Shown piece by piece: positions 45,395-55,075 of a DNA stretch of 64,000 nucleotides. The stretch is from an uncultured Bacteroides sp. GTDB lineage: Bacteria; Bacteroidota; Bacteroidia; Bacteroidales; Bacteroidaceae. Position 1 is the stretch's first letter; every line of letters begins with the position of its first letter. The notes below the pieces were generated by a model. The model was not told where the DNA came from and did no database searches. It worked only from the letters and a program-made list of their open reading frames with translations. The position numbers and the translations under genes are program-made. The stretch lies in contig USLU01000003.1 of the NCBI GenBank assembly GCA_900555635.1, forward strand, positions 62,001 through 126,000, in the 5' to 3' direction.

Positions 45395-45912
45395 TTATAT
45401 TAAATGATTAAATGTTTGTATCCGATTTTGGATGAAGTTGGGTCTCGGCATTATCTATCTACAGAGTTGTCATAAATATAAGTCATATCAGCAAACTCTG
45501 TAACAATACATCTATTTGCTAGTCAAGGCACAGTGCTTGATGCTCATTCCCATAGGGTATACTTTATTTCCCTTAAGGAAACAAAGTGTTTCAACATGCA
45601 GAATACCTCGTTCCAACAAGCAAAACAAATCATTTCCATATGTTGGAATGGTTTGTTCTTCTAGTTGAAACAAATCGTTTCTACTGCTTGAAACAAAGTG
45701 TTCAGTACTATGAAATAAAATGTTAGCTGTTATATGTAGTCGAGAAAAGAACTCTATCGTAAATGATTGGTATGGGCGTGCCACTTGTTTATATTGATGT
45801 TGCAGATAGGTGGCAGATGGCAGATGTTTTTCAGAAAACAAACTTTTGTGTAGAGTCCGTTCTTGAGCTTAAGTTATAAATGCCACCTTTTCTTCATCAT
45901 GTGACTTACGAA
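45395..45912. other. Intergenic region with degenerate tandem repeats
   Basis: No gene is visible in these 518 bases, which separate the convergent FKBP and beta-lactamase-like genes. The middle is filled by the array at 45578-45734. No second terminator with a clear T tract was recognised for the minus-strand operon. Confidence 0.55.
45578..45734. repeat. Seven degenerate tandem units of 22-23 bp
   Basis: Units begin at about 45578, 45601, 45622, 45645, 45667, 45690 and 45712, with consensus near GAAACAAAnnGTTTC plus a variable 7-8 base tail. GAAACAAAGTGTTTC is itself palindromic. The period and the AAAGTGTT core resemble the array at 22131-22262, so the two may belong to one family. The variation between units argues against a CRISPR, and no cas gene is near. 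Confidence 0.7.
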
Positions 45913-47772
45913 TTATAGATTCTTCTTCAAAGCTTTCGTCCAAATCTTATATCCAGCCTCATTCAGATGCAGCCCTTCGCTAGTAAACTCGGGGCTAAGC
46001 ACATTCGTTCCTTTTTCGGTGAAAAGCGGGAAGAGATTGACGAAGGTAGCGCCTTTCTCATGGGCTAAAGCCTCTAGGCCGGCATTGATTTCGGGTATCA
46101 TTGTGGATTTACCTTCCAGTTTCTTCCAGCGGCCGAAACTTTCGTTGATGGGTAGCAGACTTTGCAGATAGAGTTTTGTTTCGGGCGACTCTTTGCGAAT
46201 GCGGTCTACTACCATGCTGATATTGTTGATAATTCCGTTCGTGGTGGAGTCTTGCGAGAGGTCGTTCACGCCGATAAGCAGGAAGAGCTTTGCGGGATGG
46301 CCGGGCAATATTTGATGCAGACGGTCATAGATACCCATCACATTGTCGCCGCTGATACCACGGTTACGCACGTGCTTGTTACCGAGACGCTGCGCCCAAT
46401 CTTTTCCACCTTCGGTCAGGCTATTGCCTAGCATTACGATGTCTTTGCTCGTGATGGCAGACTCGTCCATAAATTGGAGGAAACGGTTGTAATAATGATT
46501 GGTGTAGATACGTGGCGTGGGGTAGATCGATGCTGCTACTGCGTTGGCTATCAGTGAGCGCAAACGTACAACACTATGTCCATCTTCGGGATGTACGGCA
46601 TTGATAAGCAGGATCACGGAGGTATTATTGTCCGGGTCGATAACAATGGATGTTCCTGTATATCCGGTATGGCTGTAAGTATTCGGACTGAATAAATCTC
46701 CGTTATTCGAAGCGTAGGCAGTGAAGTTGTCCCAGCCGAGGGTACGTCCCAGAGTTGCGGTAGCACGGGGCACGGTACGCATGGCCTTTACGCCGAGCGG
46801 ACTAAGAATGCGACGTCCGTTCCACTCACCACCGTTTTGCAGGGCGGCACAAAGAACAGCAATGTCTTCGGCACAAGAGAATACACCGGCATTTCCACTG
46901 ATGCCACCGTTCAATACACGTGCCAGCGGGTCGTGTACTTGTCCGCAAAGAACTTGTCCGTCGGGTTGCTTCTCCGTTGGGGCGATGAGGCTGTGCCAGT
47001 CACCTTCGGTCAGGTTTGCCCAATGAGCGTCGGCGGTATTGCTCCATTTCCCGGATTTGTCACGTTGGCAAGGCAGGTAGTCGGTATGATCCATGCCAAG
47101 CACGTCGAAGAGATTTTCACGGGCAAATTCGCGCAAAGACTTTCCACTGATGGTTTCAATGATATGCTGTAGGGTGATGAAGTTCAGGCAGCTATATTGA
47201 AAGTCAGTTTGTGGTTCGAAGTCGCGCTTGCAAGTGGCAATGTACTCCATTAAGCCGTCGGGATTGGGAGAACCGTATTTCTTTTCCAACTCTGCTGCTG
47301 GGGCGTAAGGAGGAAGGCCGGAGGAGTGCGTCATCAGGTCGGCAATGCGGATGGTCTTCTTGGACTTTCCGTCTTCACTCTCCCAACTTTTGAAGTTGGG
47401 GATATACATGCTGACGGGATCGAGCATGCGGAGCTTGCCTTGTTCTGCCAATATCATAGTGCAGACGGCTGTGCTCATGGACTTGCTGCAAGACGCCATG
47501 TCGAAGATGGTATTGACGGTCATCGGCTCTACGTTGGGGTAGATGCGTTTGTTGCCGTATGCTTTCAGATAAGCCATTTTGCCATTGCGTACCACAGCAA
47601 GTACGGCACCGGGGATATTCTTGTCGGCAATAGCCTTTTCGATGGCTTCGTCGGCATACATCAGTTTGCGTGAGTCCATACCCACTTGTTCAGGGGCTAC
47701 CCGTTGCAAGGGCTGTGCTACTGCCTGCAAAGCAAGTAGTGCAAGGATAAGTGTAGCAAGAATATTTTTCAT
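45913..47772 (-). CDS. Fusion of beta-lactamase-fold serine hydrolase and SGNH/GDSL hydrolase
   Basis: This 619-residue exported protein has a signal peptide ending AVA-Q20. Residues about 30-400 are a class C beta-lactamase/DD-peptidase-like domain with the SxxK motif Ser94-Cys-Ser-Lys97 and a YSC triad in place of the usual YxN. Residues about 444-619 are an SGNH hydrolase: GNSLTEGG with candidate nucleophile Ser451, RGISGD, LLIGVNDLS, and His602 in GLHLN, where Glu599 replaces the usual Asp. It is the last gene of the salvage operon, 34 bases after murQ. Likely roles are trimming of peptides or removal of O-acetyl groups from peptidoglycan fragments; neither is proved. Confidence 0.85.
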   Translation of the reverse strand: MKNILATLILALLALQAVAQPLQRVAPEQVGMDSRKLMYADEAIEKAIADKNIPGAVLAVVRNGKMAYLKAYGNKRIYPNVEPMTVNTIFDMASCSKSMSTAVCTMILAEQGKLRMLDPVSMYIPNFKSWESEDGKSKKTIRIADLMTHSSGLPPYAPAAELEKKYGSPNPDGLMEYIATCKRDFEPQTDFQYSCLNFITLQHIIETISGKSLREFARENLFDVLGMDHTDYLPCQRDKSGKWSNTADAHWANLTEGDWHSLIAPTEKQPDGQVLCGQVHDPLARVLNGGISGNAGVFSCAEDIAVLCAALQNGGEWNGRRILSPLGVKAMRTVPRATATLGRTLGWDNFTAYASNNGDLFSPNTYSHTGYTGTSIVIDPDNNTSVILLINAVHPEDGHSVVRLRSLIANAVAASIYPTPRIYTNHYYNRFLQFMDESAITSKDIVMLGNSLTEGGKDWAQRLGNKHVRNRGISGDNVMGIYDRLHQILPGHPAKLFLLIGVNDLSQDSTTNGIINNISMVVDRIRKESPETKLYLQSLLPINESFGRWKKLEGKSTMIPEINAGLEALAHEKGATFVNLFPLFTEKGTNVLSPEFTSEGLHLNEAGYKIWTKALKKNL

Positions 47773-47805
47773 ACTGTAAGTATTAAGTTGTGCCTGAAAT
47801 ATTGT

Positions 47806-48624
47806 TTATTCAATGCCGCGATAGGCATCACATGCTTTCTTTACAGAACCGTGCATCAGTAGCAAAGCTTTTGCTTTACCATAATCCAGTCCGAGTTCCT
47901 CGACAATCATACGTGTGCCACGGTCCACCAACTTTTGGTTGCTGAGCTGCATATTGACCATCTTGTTACCTTTTACACGTCCCAGTTGAATCATAACAGA
48001 AGTCGTAATCATATTCAGAATCATCTTCTGACCTGTACCCGACTTCATACGTGAACTTCCGGTTACATACTCCGGACCTACAATCATTTCGATGGCCACA
48101 TCTGCTTCGGCAGCCATAGGCGAATCGGGATTACTGGTGATGCACCCGGTCAGAATGCCATGCGCGCGTGCTTCGTGCATGGCTCCGATTACATAGGGAG
48201 TGGTGCCCGAAGCGGCAATACCTATGACAGTGTCCTTGTCGGTAATGTTGCGCTCTACCAGTTCTTCCCAGCCGCGGGTGGTGTTGTCTTCGGCATTCTC
48301 TACAGGATTGCGCAAGGCGGTATCACCACCGGCTATCAGACCGATAATCAAGGTGGGAGGCATGCCGAATGTAGGTGGTATCTCCGAGGCATCGAGAACG
48401 CCGAGGCGTCCGCTGGTACCGGCACCCATATAGAAGATACGTCCGCCTTGTTTCATACGAGGAACAATTTGGGTTACTAACTTCTCTATTTGGGGGATTG
48501 CTTTCTGCACAGCAAGTGCCACTTTCTGGTCTTCTGTGTTGATATCTTCCAGAATTTCACGAACTGATTTCTTTTCCAGATCGTTGTAGAGCGAAGGTTG
48601 CTCTGAGATTTTTTCGAATGCCAT
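47806..48624 (-). CDS. murQ: N-acetylmuramic acid 6-phosphate etherase
   Basis: This 272-residue cytoplasmic SIS-domain enzyme cleaves the lactyl ether of MurNAc-6-phosphate to give GlcNAc-6-phosphate and D-lactate. The signature GAGTSGRLGVLDASEIPPTFG is intact, as are IGIAASGTTPYV and SRMKSGTGQKMILNM. The length is slightly under the E. coli enzyme (about 298), with a shorter C-terminus. It lies 24 bases after the MurK-type kinase gene, which would make its substrate. Product D-lactate would feed the FAD oxidase encoded in the same operon. Confidence 0.95.
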   Translation of the reverse strand: MAFEKISEQPSLYNDLEKKSVREILEDINTEDQKVALAVQKAIPQIEKLVTQIVPRMKQGGRIFYMGAGTSGRLGVLDASEIPPTFGMPPTLIIGLIAGGDTALRNPVENAEDNTTRGWEELVERNITDKDTVIGIAASGTTPYVIGAMHEARAHGILTGCITSNPDSPMAAEADVAIEMIVGPEYVTGSSRMKSGTGQKMILNMITTSVMIQLGRVKGNKMVNMQLSNQKLVDRGTRMIVEELGLDYGKAKALLLMHGSVKKACDAYRGIE

Positions 48625-48648
48625 AGAATAATGATTAGTGGTTAGTGA

Positions 48649-49509
48649 TTAATGATTAATGACTTGTGAGACCTGGCTGTGATACTTTATCAGTCCTTCC
48701 ATCGGGCTTTTAATGATGGTACCCAGTTGAATGCCCATTTCCTGTGCGGCCTCCTCCAATACTTCCTTGTAGTGGAAAGCTACAGAGCCGATCATGTGTA
48801 CCTTGCTGTGCTGGTAGTCGTATTGCATTACATTACGTTTCAGAAAAGCCTTGAAACTATTCAAGACAAGCGTACGTACACAAACCTCGTTCAAATTCTG
48901 TGAAAGGAATGGAGATAAACTTGCAAGGAAGCGGTTAGGGAACGGCTTGCGATAAACACGGTCGATGATGTCGGCAGGAGTCAGATTGAACTGGGCCAGA
49001 AACTTTTCTTTCAGTTCCGGCGTCATTTGGTTCTTGAGGATATCGCCTACCAATAGCTTACCCAGGCAAGCGCCGCTACCTTCGTCTCCTAATATGAAAC
49101 CCAGCGGGGAGACGTTGGTCACAATCTCTTTGCCATCGTAATAACAAGAATTAGAACCCGTACCCATGATGCAGGCGATTCCGGCATTGTGTCCGCACAA
49201 TCCACGTGCGGCAGCCAGCATGTCGGTACTTACTTCCACTTCACCTTTTACCTTGAGGTGCTTGGTTATGGCTCGATGCACCATTTCTATTTTGTCGGGA
49301 AATCCACAGCCGGCTCCGTAGAAATAGACGGCATCCAATTCGTTTGATTTTAACTGAGGTAGAAGTGCGGTTGCTATCTCATTACTGATTTCCTCTTCCG
49401 ACTGGAAGAATGGATTAGTTCCTTTTGTGAAAATCTGCTGGAGAGGTACTCCGTTCTCTACCAAACACCAATCGGTCTTTGTAGAGCCACTGTCTGCTAT
49501 TAGAATCAT
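48649..49509 (-). CDS. BadF/BadG-family sugar kinase, probable N-acetylmuramate kinase (MurK-like)
   Basis: This 286-residue ASKHA-fold ATPase has phosphate-1 motif DSGSTKTDWCLVE at residues 6-18, phosphate-2 motif CIMGTGSNSCYYDG and the adenosine region GFILGDEGSGACLG. This is the group that contains Tannerella forsythia MurK and human-type GlcNAc kinases. Its place directly before murQ makes MurNAc the likely substrate, giving MurNAc-6-phosphate; GlcNAc may also be accepted. It is soluble and cytoplasmic. The 123-base gap to NagX is longer than elsewhere in the operon and holds a hairpin-forming repeat. Confidence 0.82.
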   Translation of the reverse strand: MILIADSGSTKTDWCLVENGVPLQQIFTKGTNPFFQSEEEISNEIATALLPQLKSNELDAVYFYGAGCGFPDKIEMVHRAITKHLKVKGEVEVSTDMLAAARGLCGHNAGIACIMGTGSNSCYYDGKEIVTNVSPLGFILGDEGSGACLGKLLVGDILKNQMTPELKEKFLAQFNLTPADIIDRVYRKPFPNRFLASLSPFLSQNLNEVCVRTLVLNSFKAFLKRNVMQYDYQHSKVHMIGSVAFHYKEVLEEAAQEMGIQLGTIIKSPMEGLIKYHSQVSQVINH

Positions 49510-49533
49510 GATTAGTTAGAGTTATAAGTTATT

Positions 49534-49619
49534 AGTTATAAGTTATAAGTTATTTGCTTACGATAGGGCTGTGCTAAGCCGAAGGGGAAACACAAGCAAA
49601 TAACTTATAACTCATAACT
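49534..49619. repeat. 26-bp inverted repeat between the kinase and NagX genes
   Basis: The 26 bases at 49534-49559 match the reverse complement of 49594-49619 with one mismatch, around a 34-base loop. The arms consist of iterated AGTTATA words. It would form a long stem in the operon mRNA and resembles short intergenic palindromic elements, with a possible role in separating upstream and downstream expression. Confidence 0.7.
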
Positions 49620-49631
49620 CGTAACTAGTTA

Positions 49632-50816
49632 TTATATCTTAATATATATTTTCCGTTTGTATAGTTGATAGCCGATGCACCAATTGATGGCAACGAACAG
49701 CAAGGCGTAAGCTAGCGATCCATTCAACTCACCCAATACAGGTGTGAGGAGTTTATTGTATAAGAAACCATGTATGCTGATGCTGCCGCCGTCCCATGGG
49801 AAGCTGATACTTCCGAAGAGGATGCTCAGTACGCCACCCAATACATACATAAACAGCGGATTTACGCCGAATGACTCGAAGAAAGTACACCACTTCTTAT
49901 AACCTTTCACATCGATAATCCATATGAGCAGTGCCAGGAAGCTGGATGCAAGACCGCAAGTGACGAGTACGAAAGTGGGTGACCATATCTTTTTGCTGAT
50001 GGGGCATCCGTAGCTCAGCAAGAAGCCGGAGAAAGTAAGGATAACACCTGCCAGAAACAAGGTGATGAGTTGTGAGTTGAGGAAAGAGGCACGGTCTTCC
50101 GATTTGTTACCGTCCAGCATCAAGCGTCCTACATAGAAGCCCAACAACACATGTGCGATAGCGGGAATAGTACTCAATACACCTTCCGGATCAATACCGT
50201 TGTCTTTATACATGTGTGCAGGGGTAAGGATGGCACGGTCCACAATAGACAGGATGTTTGTTTCATTGTAGGCAAAACCATTACCAAATATCAGTAGGAT
50301 AAAGTATCCCAGCAACAGAGTAACGATAAGATAAGGGATGTAGCGATGTTTCAGAGTCAGTGCAATGATAGCAGTCGCTCCGTAGCACAAGGCCAGGCGT
50401 TGCATGACGCCCAATATACGCATACGGTCGAAAGTCCATACGGATGCCCAGAGGTTTTCGCCGAAACTAAGGTCTTCGGGGGCGGAACTCCAATAATAGC
50501 AGAAACGTGAAAACCAACCGATAGCCATACCGATGATGAATATCACGATGGTACGTTTCAGGATTTTCAAGGCAGCGGCATGACTGAACTCAAAGTTGTA
50601 CTTCTTCAGTGAGATATAGGTCGATATACCCATAATAAACATGAAGAAAGGGAAAACCAGGTCGGTGGGGGTTAGGCCTATCCATTCGGCGTGTCTCAGG
50701 GGGGCGTAGATATGTCCCCATGATCCCGGATTATTAACAAGGATCATGCCTGCGATGGTTACCCCCCGGAGGATATCGAGGGCGAGTAGGCGTTTGTTGG
50801 TTTTTGGACTGTTCAT
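49632..50816 (-). CDS. NagX/HGSNAT-like multi-spanning acyltransferase-family protein
   Basis: This 394-residue inner-membrane protein has about ten predicted helices. The opening RLLALDILRGVTIAGMILVNNPGSW is the hallmark of the COG4299/DUF5009 group related to heparan-alpha-glucosaminide N-acetyltransferase. The motif TPTDLVFPFFMFIMGIS follows near residue 50. By analogy it might transfer acetyl groups to amino sugars at the periplasmic face, or act in transport of GlcNAc. The exact reaction is not established for bacterial members. It lies 15 bases after the FAD oxidase gene. Confidence 0.8.
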   Translation of the reverse strand: MNSPKTNKRLLALDILRGVTIAGMILVNNPGSWGHIYAPLRHAEWIGLTPTDLVFPFFMFIMGISTYISLKKYNFEFSHAAALKILKRTIVIFIIGMAIGWFSRFCYYWSSAPEDLSFGENLWASVWTFDRMRILGVMQRLALCYGATAIIALTLKHRYIPYLIVTLLLGYFILLIFGNGFAYNETNILSIVDRAILTPAHMYKDNGIDPEGVLSTIPAIAHVLLGFYVGRLMLDGNKSEDRASFLNSQLITLFLAGVILTFSGFLLSYGCPISKKIWSPTFVLVTCGLASSFLALLIWIIDVKGYKKWCTFFESFGVNPLFMYVLGGVLSILFGSISFPWDGGSISIHGFLYNKLLTPVLGELNGSLAYALLFVAINWCIGYQLYKRKIYIKI

Positions 50817-50830
50817 GGTATTTTGATGTG

Positions 50831-53748
50831 TTAGTTAATTGATTTTGCTACTGTGCATTGATCTACCAGGTAGACGATAGATACGTATGGAATGCCTGCA
50901 TTAGTCGTCAGCCCTATTTCACAGGTGCGGCTATTGGAGTAGCCGATGCTTATCTGTGCTGCTTCTATTTGTGGGCGAAGTTTGCGTAAGGCGTATGCAT
51001 TCAGTTCGGGATAGGTGAAGCCCCGGTCACCGGCAAAGCCACAACATCCCACTTCTTCGGGGACCACTACATGGCTGGAGCAGAGGCGGGCAAGGGAGAT
51101 GATGGTATCTGCCAGTCCCATTTTACGCATGGAGCAGGTGATATGAAGTGCGATAGCACGATCTGTTTGGGTAAAATCCAATTTATCCCGCAAGAAGGTA
51201 TAGATGAATTCGGCAGGCTCATAGAGTTTCATCTTCTTGATAGTTTCGCGCATGCGATGCAAGCAAGGGCTTTGGTCGCATAACACAGGATACTTGCCTT
51301 GTTCGCTGGCCTCCCAAAGGGCAGCCTCCAGTTCGGCGGTTTTGCGGTCGGCAATGTCGAGCATACCCTTGCTTTCCCAAATAGTGCCGCAGCAAAGATT
51401 CTCCATATTCTTGGGGAAGATTACTTCATAACCGGCCTTCTGCAATAAAGAAATCATCTTGTTGACCAATGGTTGTTCAACAGGACTCTTCTTGGGCAAA
51501 CCCATAGTCTGATTGATGCAACTGGGGAAATAGACCACTTTGTTTAATGAAGGATGAGGTTCTTCATTCTTCATTTTATAGGCTTTTGGCATGGCAGGCG
51601 TCCACAGTGGGATACCCAAAGCTTTGTGCATGCCTAGGGTAACGGTGCTCATGGCTTTGGTACCGAGAATGCTGTGTCCGAGGTCGGCGAGGGTTAGTAC
51701 GGGGCGGAGTACGCTCTTGATACCGGCAAAGTGCCGGGCGGCGTAGTTTCCTGCCTTGTAGCCTAGACTGTTGGCAGGCAGAGCTTCTTGGCGGATGATG
51801 TGGGTAAGGTCGCCTGTGCTGATATCCATGGGGCAAGACATCGAACATAATCCGTCTCCCGCACAGGTTTGGTTGCCGGGATAATTGTATTGTTTCTCAA
51901 GCAGGGCGAGACGTTGCGGGTCATTGCCACTTTGCTTCAAGCGGGAAATCTCGCGTTGTAATACGATGCGCTGGCGTGAAGAAAGCGTGAATCCGCAGGA
52001 GAGGCAGTTTACCTCGCAGAAACCGCATTCTATGCAACGATTGACTTTGGCTGCCGGACTATCTTCACTCAGAGGAATAAGTGGCAGTGGCTTGAAGTTC
52101 TTGATATGGCAATGGGGATCGTCATTGAAGATGACTCCCGGATTCAGCAAGCCTTTGGGGTCGAAAAGAGCTTTGACGGCTTTCATGACATTGAAAGCGG
52201 CGTCTCCCCATTCGTAACAGACAAACGGGGCCATGTTACGCCCTGTGCCGTGTTCGGCTTTTAGGGAGCCGTCGTACTTGTCCACCACTAAGGTCTTGAC
52301 ATCGTTCATCAGCTCTTCGTAGCGTTTTACTTCGGTATCGCTGCTGAAAGATTGGTTGATGATAAAGTGATAATTGCCTTCCAAGGCATGTCCGTAGATG
52401 CAGGCGTCGTCGTAGCCGTGACGGGCTATGAGTTGTTGCAGTTCTGCCGTGGCTTCGGGCAGGTCTTCTATATGGAAGGCGATGTCTTCAATCAGGCAGG
52501 TGGTTCCCGGCTGGCGGGTGCCGCCCACTGAGGGGAAGATACCGGAACGGATAGCCCAGTATTTGGAATACTCCTCCGGTTTGTCTGTAAAATGTACGGG
52601 AATATAGGTTTTGAAAGTACTCAGTGTGCTTTCTATTGCAGATATATTTTGCTTTAGCTCCTCCGGTGTACATGCTTTGGTTTCGGTCAGTATAGCGGTT
52701 AGCCCGGTTTCGTCGCCCGGTTCTACACCCGGGAGGACGGATGAGGCAACTTCGCCTTTGTAACGCAGGAAGACAGGGTCGTTGACGGAAGAGAGGCTCT
52801 TGTAGTCAAGCAGTTCGGCTCCTTTCACAATCCATTCCTCTTTCTCGTTGGTCAGTTTCTTTAGAGCAACTACCGCACGGCAGGCATCTTTGATGGTCTT
52901 GAAATAGAGCATGGCGCTTGCCTTGCAGGGATAATCGTATTCAGTCTTCATGGTGACTTGTGACAGGAAAGCCAAGGTTCCTTCTGAGCCGACCATGAGA
53001 TGGGTGATTATATCGAACGGGTCGTCATAACGCACGAAAGGCAGGATATTCAGCCCGGTTACGTTTTTAATGGAATATTTGTAACGTATGCGTTCTGCCA
53101 GCTTTTCGTCGGCACGTACTTGGTCGCGTAGGTTGCAGATTTGACGGATGAAGTCGGCATGTGTCGCTTCGAAAGAGGCGCGACTGACGGGATCGCCGGT
53201 ATCCAGGATGGTTCCGTCTGCCAGTACAATGCGGGCGGAGAGGAGTACTTTGTCACTATTGGCATGCGTACCGCAGTTCATTCCCGAAGCGTTGTTCATA
53301 ACGATGCCGCCTACCATGGCACTCTTTACGGAAGCGGGGTCCGGTGCGAATTTACGTCCGTAAGGCGCTAGTAGTTCATTGACCCGCCCGCCGATAATGC
53401 CCGGTTGAAGGGTGATTTGTTCGTGATCGGCAGAAATGGAATATTTCTCCCAATGTTTGCCGGCTACAATAAGGATAGAATCACTAATAGCCTGACCGGA
53501 TAGGCTGGTTCCGGCCGGCCCAATTCAAAGACACGGAAAGTAACGGGCAGCCTATAACGGTCGGCAAGTTTCAACAGTTGCGAGACTTCATCTTCTTCCG
53601 TCGAGCGGATTACTATCTGAGGGATGAGACGATAGAATCCTGCATCTGTACCCCATGCCAGCCGGCGGAGTTCGTCGGTGTAAATTCTTTCTTGCGGAAT
53701 GAATTGACGGGCTTCTTGCAGGAAGCCTAAATACTCATTGTTCTCCAT
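50831..53748 (-). pseudogene. FAD/Fe-S D-lactate (glycolate)-type oxidoreductase, interrupted by frameshift
   Basis: Two frames join to one protein of about 970 residues. The N-terminal piece begins at the ATG at 53748 (MENNEYLGFLQEARQF) and leaves the FAD-binding frame after PVTFR, ending at a stop near 53464. The conserved GTSLSGQA continues in another frame, which is open to 50831. Between Arg at 53535-53533 and AGTSL there are 17 bases (53516-53532) where 3 are expected, so about 14 extra bases break the gene. The larger part has the FAD-oxidase C-domain, two ferredoxin clusters (CIECGFCEVNC, CAGDGLCSMSC) and two CCG domains. D-lactate from MurQ is the obvious substrate. A sequencing or assembly error is the alternative. 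Confidence 0.85.
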
Positions 53749-53798
53749 AATGAAATCTCCTTTCTTTATCTTTTTAATCTGGTCTCTATGATGTGAAA

Positions 53799-55037
53799 CT
53801 ACTTGTATAAATAGTACTTTTTCGACAATTTGCGGAAGTCGTCAGCATCCTTATACCAGTAGTCGCGTATGTCTTCCCAACGGTTACTTTTCGAGAAGCG
53901 TTCGCGTATCTGCTTTGAACCGCTTACTTTGTCGAACATGTTAAAGCGTCCCTTGTCGGCATGGTCGAAGACGGCACGATCCGGATAAAGTGCCGCCACT
54001 TCCTGCATCACCAGGAACTGAATATCACTCAGCGGCGCTTTACCAAAATCCATGATGTGTACTTGTACGCCTTGCAACAATTCTCCCTTACCTACACTGT
54101 AGAAGGGTTTCAAGTACATAGGTCTGAATACTACTCCCGGTACTTCCAGCCCGTTCAGGTTTTTGGCAAGTTTCTCAGCTTCTACCCATGGAGCTGCAAA
54201 CATCTGGAACGGAATAGTATAACCTACACCGATAGACATGTAACCCAGTTCGCCAAGAATACCACTGACGGGGTAGAAGAATGCTGAATGTGGATGTGGA
54301 ATGTGAGGAGAGGAGGGAACCCATTGCAATCCGGTCTGCGTGTAATCCATCCGGCGCTTCCAACCTTTCATCTTTACGACTTGCAAGTTGCATTGTTCCC
54401 CATCTTTCAACATCTTTTCTCCGTTCAACATCAATGCTAACTCACCGCAAGTGAGTGCGTAAAGGTACGGAATTTTAAATTGACTGACAAAAGATACGCA
54501 ATCATCTTCAGTCAGGTTACCTTCTATCTTCAATCCGCCTACAGGGTTGGGACGATCCAGGACGATAAACTCTTTGCCATTCTCGGCAGCAGCTTCCATA
54601 GCCAAACCCATCGTACTGATATAGGTAAATGAACGGCAACCGATGTCCTGAATATCATATACCAATACATCGACGTCCTTCAGCATCTCCGGCGTAGCCT
54701 TGCGTGTCTTTCCGTAAAGAGAATAGACGGGCAGCCCGGTCGAGGCATCTTTGATATCTGTAACATGATCGCCTGCATGTACATCGCCACGTACTCCATG
54801 TTCGGGTCCGTAAAGGGCAACTAAGTTTACATTCCCCGCTTCGTGCAGGATGTCGATAGTAGACTTCATGTTGTTATCTACACCGGTCGGATTGGTTATC
54901 AACCCTACACGCTTACCTTCCAGGCACTTGAAATTCTGCTCCTTCAGAACTTCGATACCCGTCTTGATATTAATCTTTTGTGCCTTCAGTGCACCACATA
55001 GCACACATAGCACACAAACGAGAATATATTTCTTCAT
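53799..55037 (-). CDS. namZ: DUF1343 exo-beta-N-acetylmuramidase (NamZ-like, GH171)
   Basis: This 412-residue exported protein has a signal peptide (MKKYILVCVLCVLCGALKA-Q). The DUF1343 hallmarks are present: KRVGLITNPTGVDNN, YGPEHGVRGDVHAGD with the proposed catalytic Glu, YDIQDIGCRSFTYISTMG and DRPNPVGG. Family members from Bacillus subtilis and Tannerella forsythia remove MurNAc from the non-reducing end of peptidoglycan chains. The neighbouring transporter and kinase genes would then take up and use the released MurNAc. A 50-base gap precedes the frameshifted oxidase gene. Confidence 0.9.
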   Translation of the reverse strand: MKKYILVCVLCVLCGALKAQKINIKTGIEVLKEQNFKCLEGKRVGLITNPTGVDNNMKSTIDILHEAGNVNLVALYGPEHGVRGDVHAGDHVTDIKDASTGLPVYSLYGKTRKATPEMLKDVDVLVYDIQDIGCRSFTYISTMGLAMEAAAENGKEFIVLDRPNPVGGLKIEGNLTEDDCVSFVSQFKIPYLYALTCGELALMLNGEKMLKDGEQCNLQVVKMKGWKRRMDYTQTGLQWVPSSPHIPHPHSAFFYPVSGILGELGYMSIGVGYTIPFQMFAAPWVEAEKLAKNLNGLEVPGVVFRPMYLKPFYSVGKGELLQGVQVHIMDFGKAPLSDIQFLVMQEVAALYPDRAVFDHADKGRFNMFDKVSGSKQIRERFSKSNRWEDIRDYWYKDADDFRKLSKKYYLYK

Positions 55038-55075
55038 AACAAATAACTAATCACTAATAACTTATCACTATTTCT

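Noticed and set aside
45578..45734. Possible CRISPR array
   Set aside because: Units follow each other directly without unique spacers, each unit varies, and no cas gene is present.
50831..53748. Two separate genes (short FAD fragment and 828-residue oxidase)
   Set aside because: The first frame loses similarity exactly where the conserved GTSLSGQA resumes in another frame. The downstream frame is open back past its first ATG, so one interrupted gene is the simpler reading.
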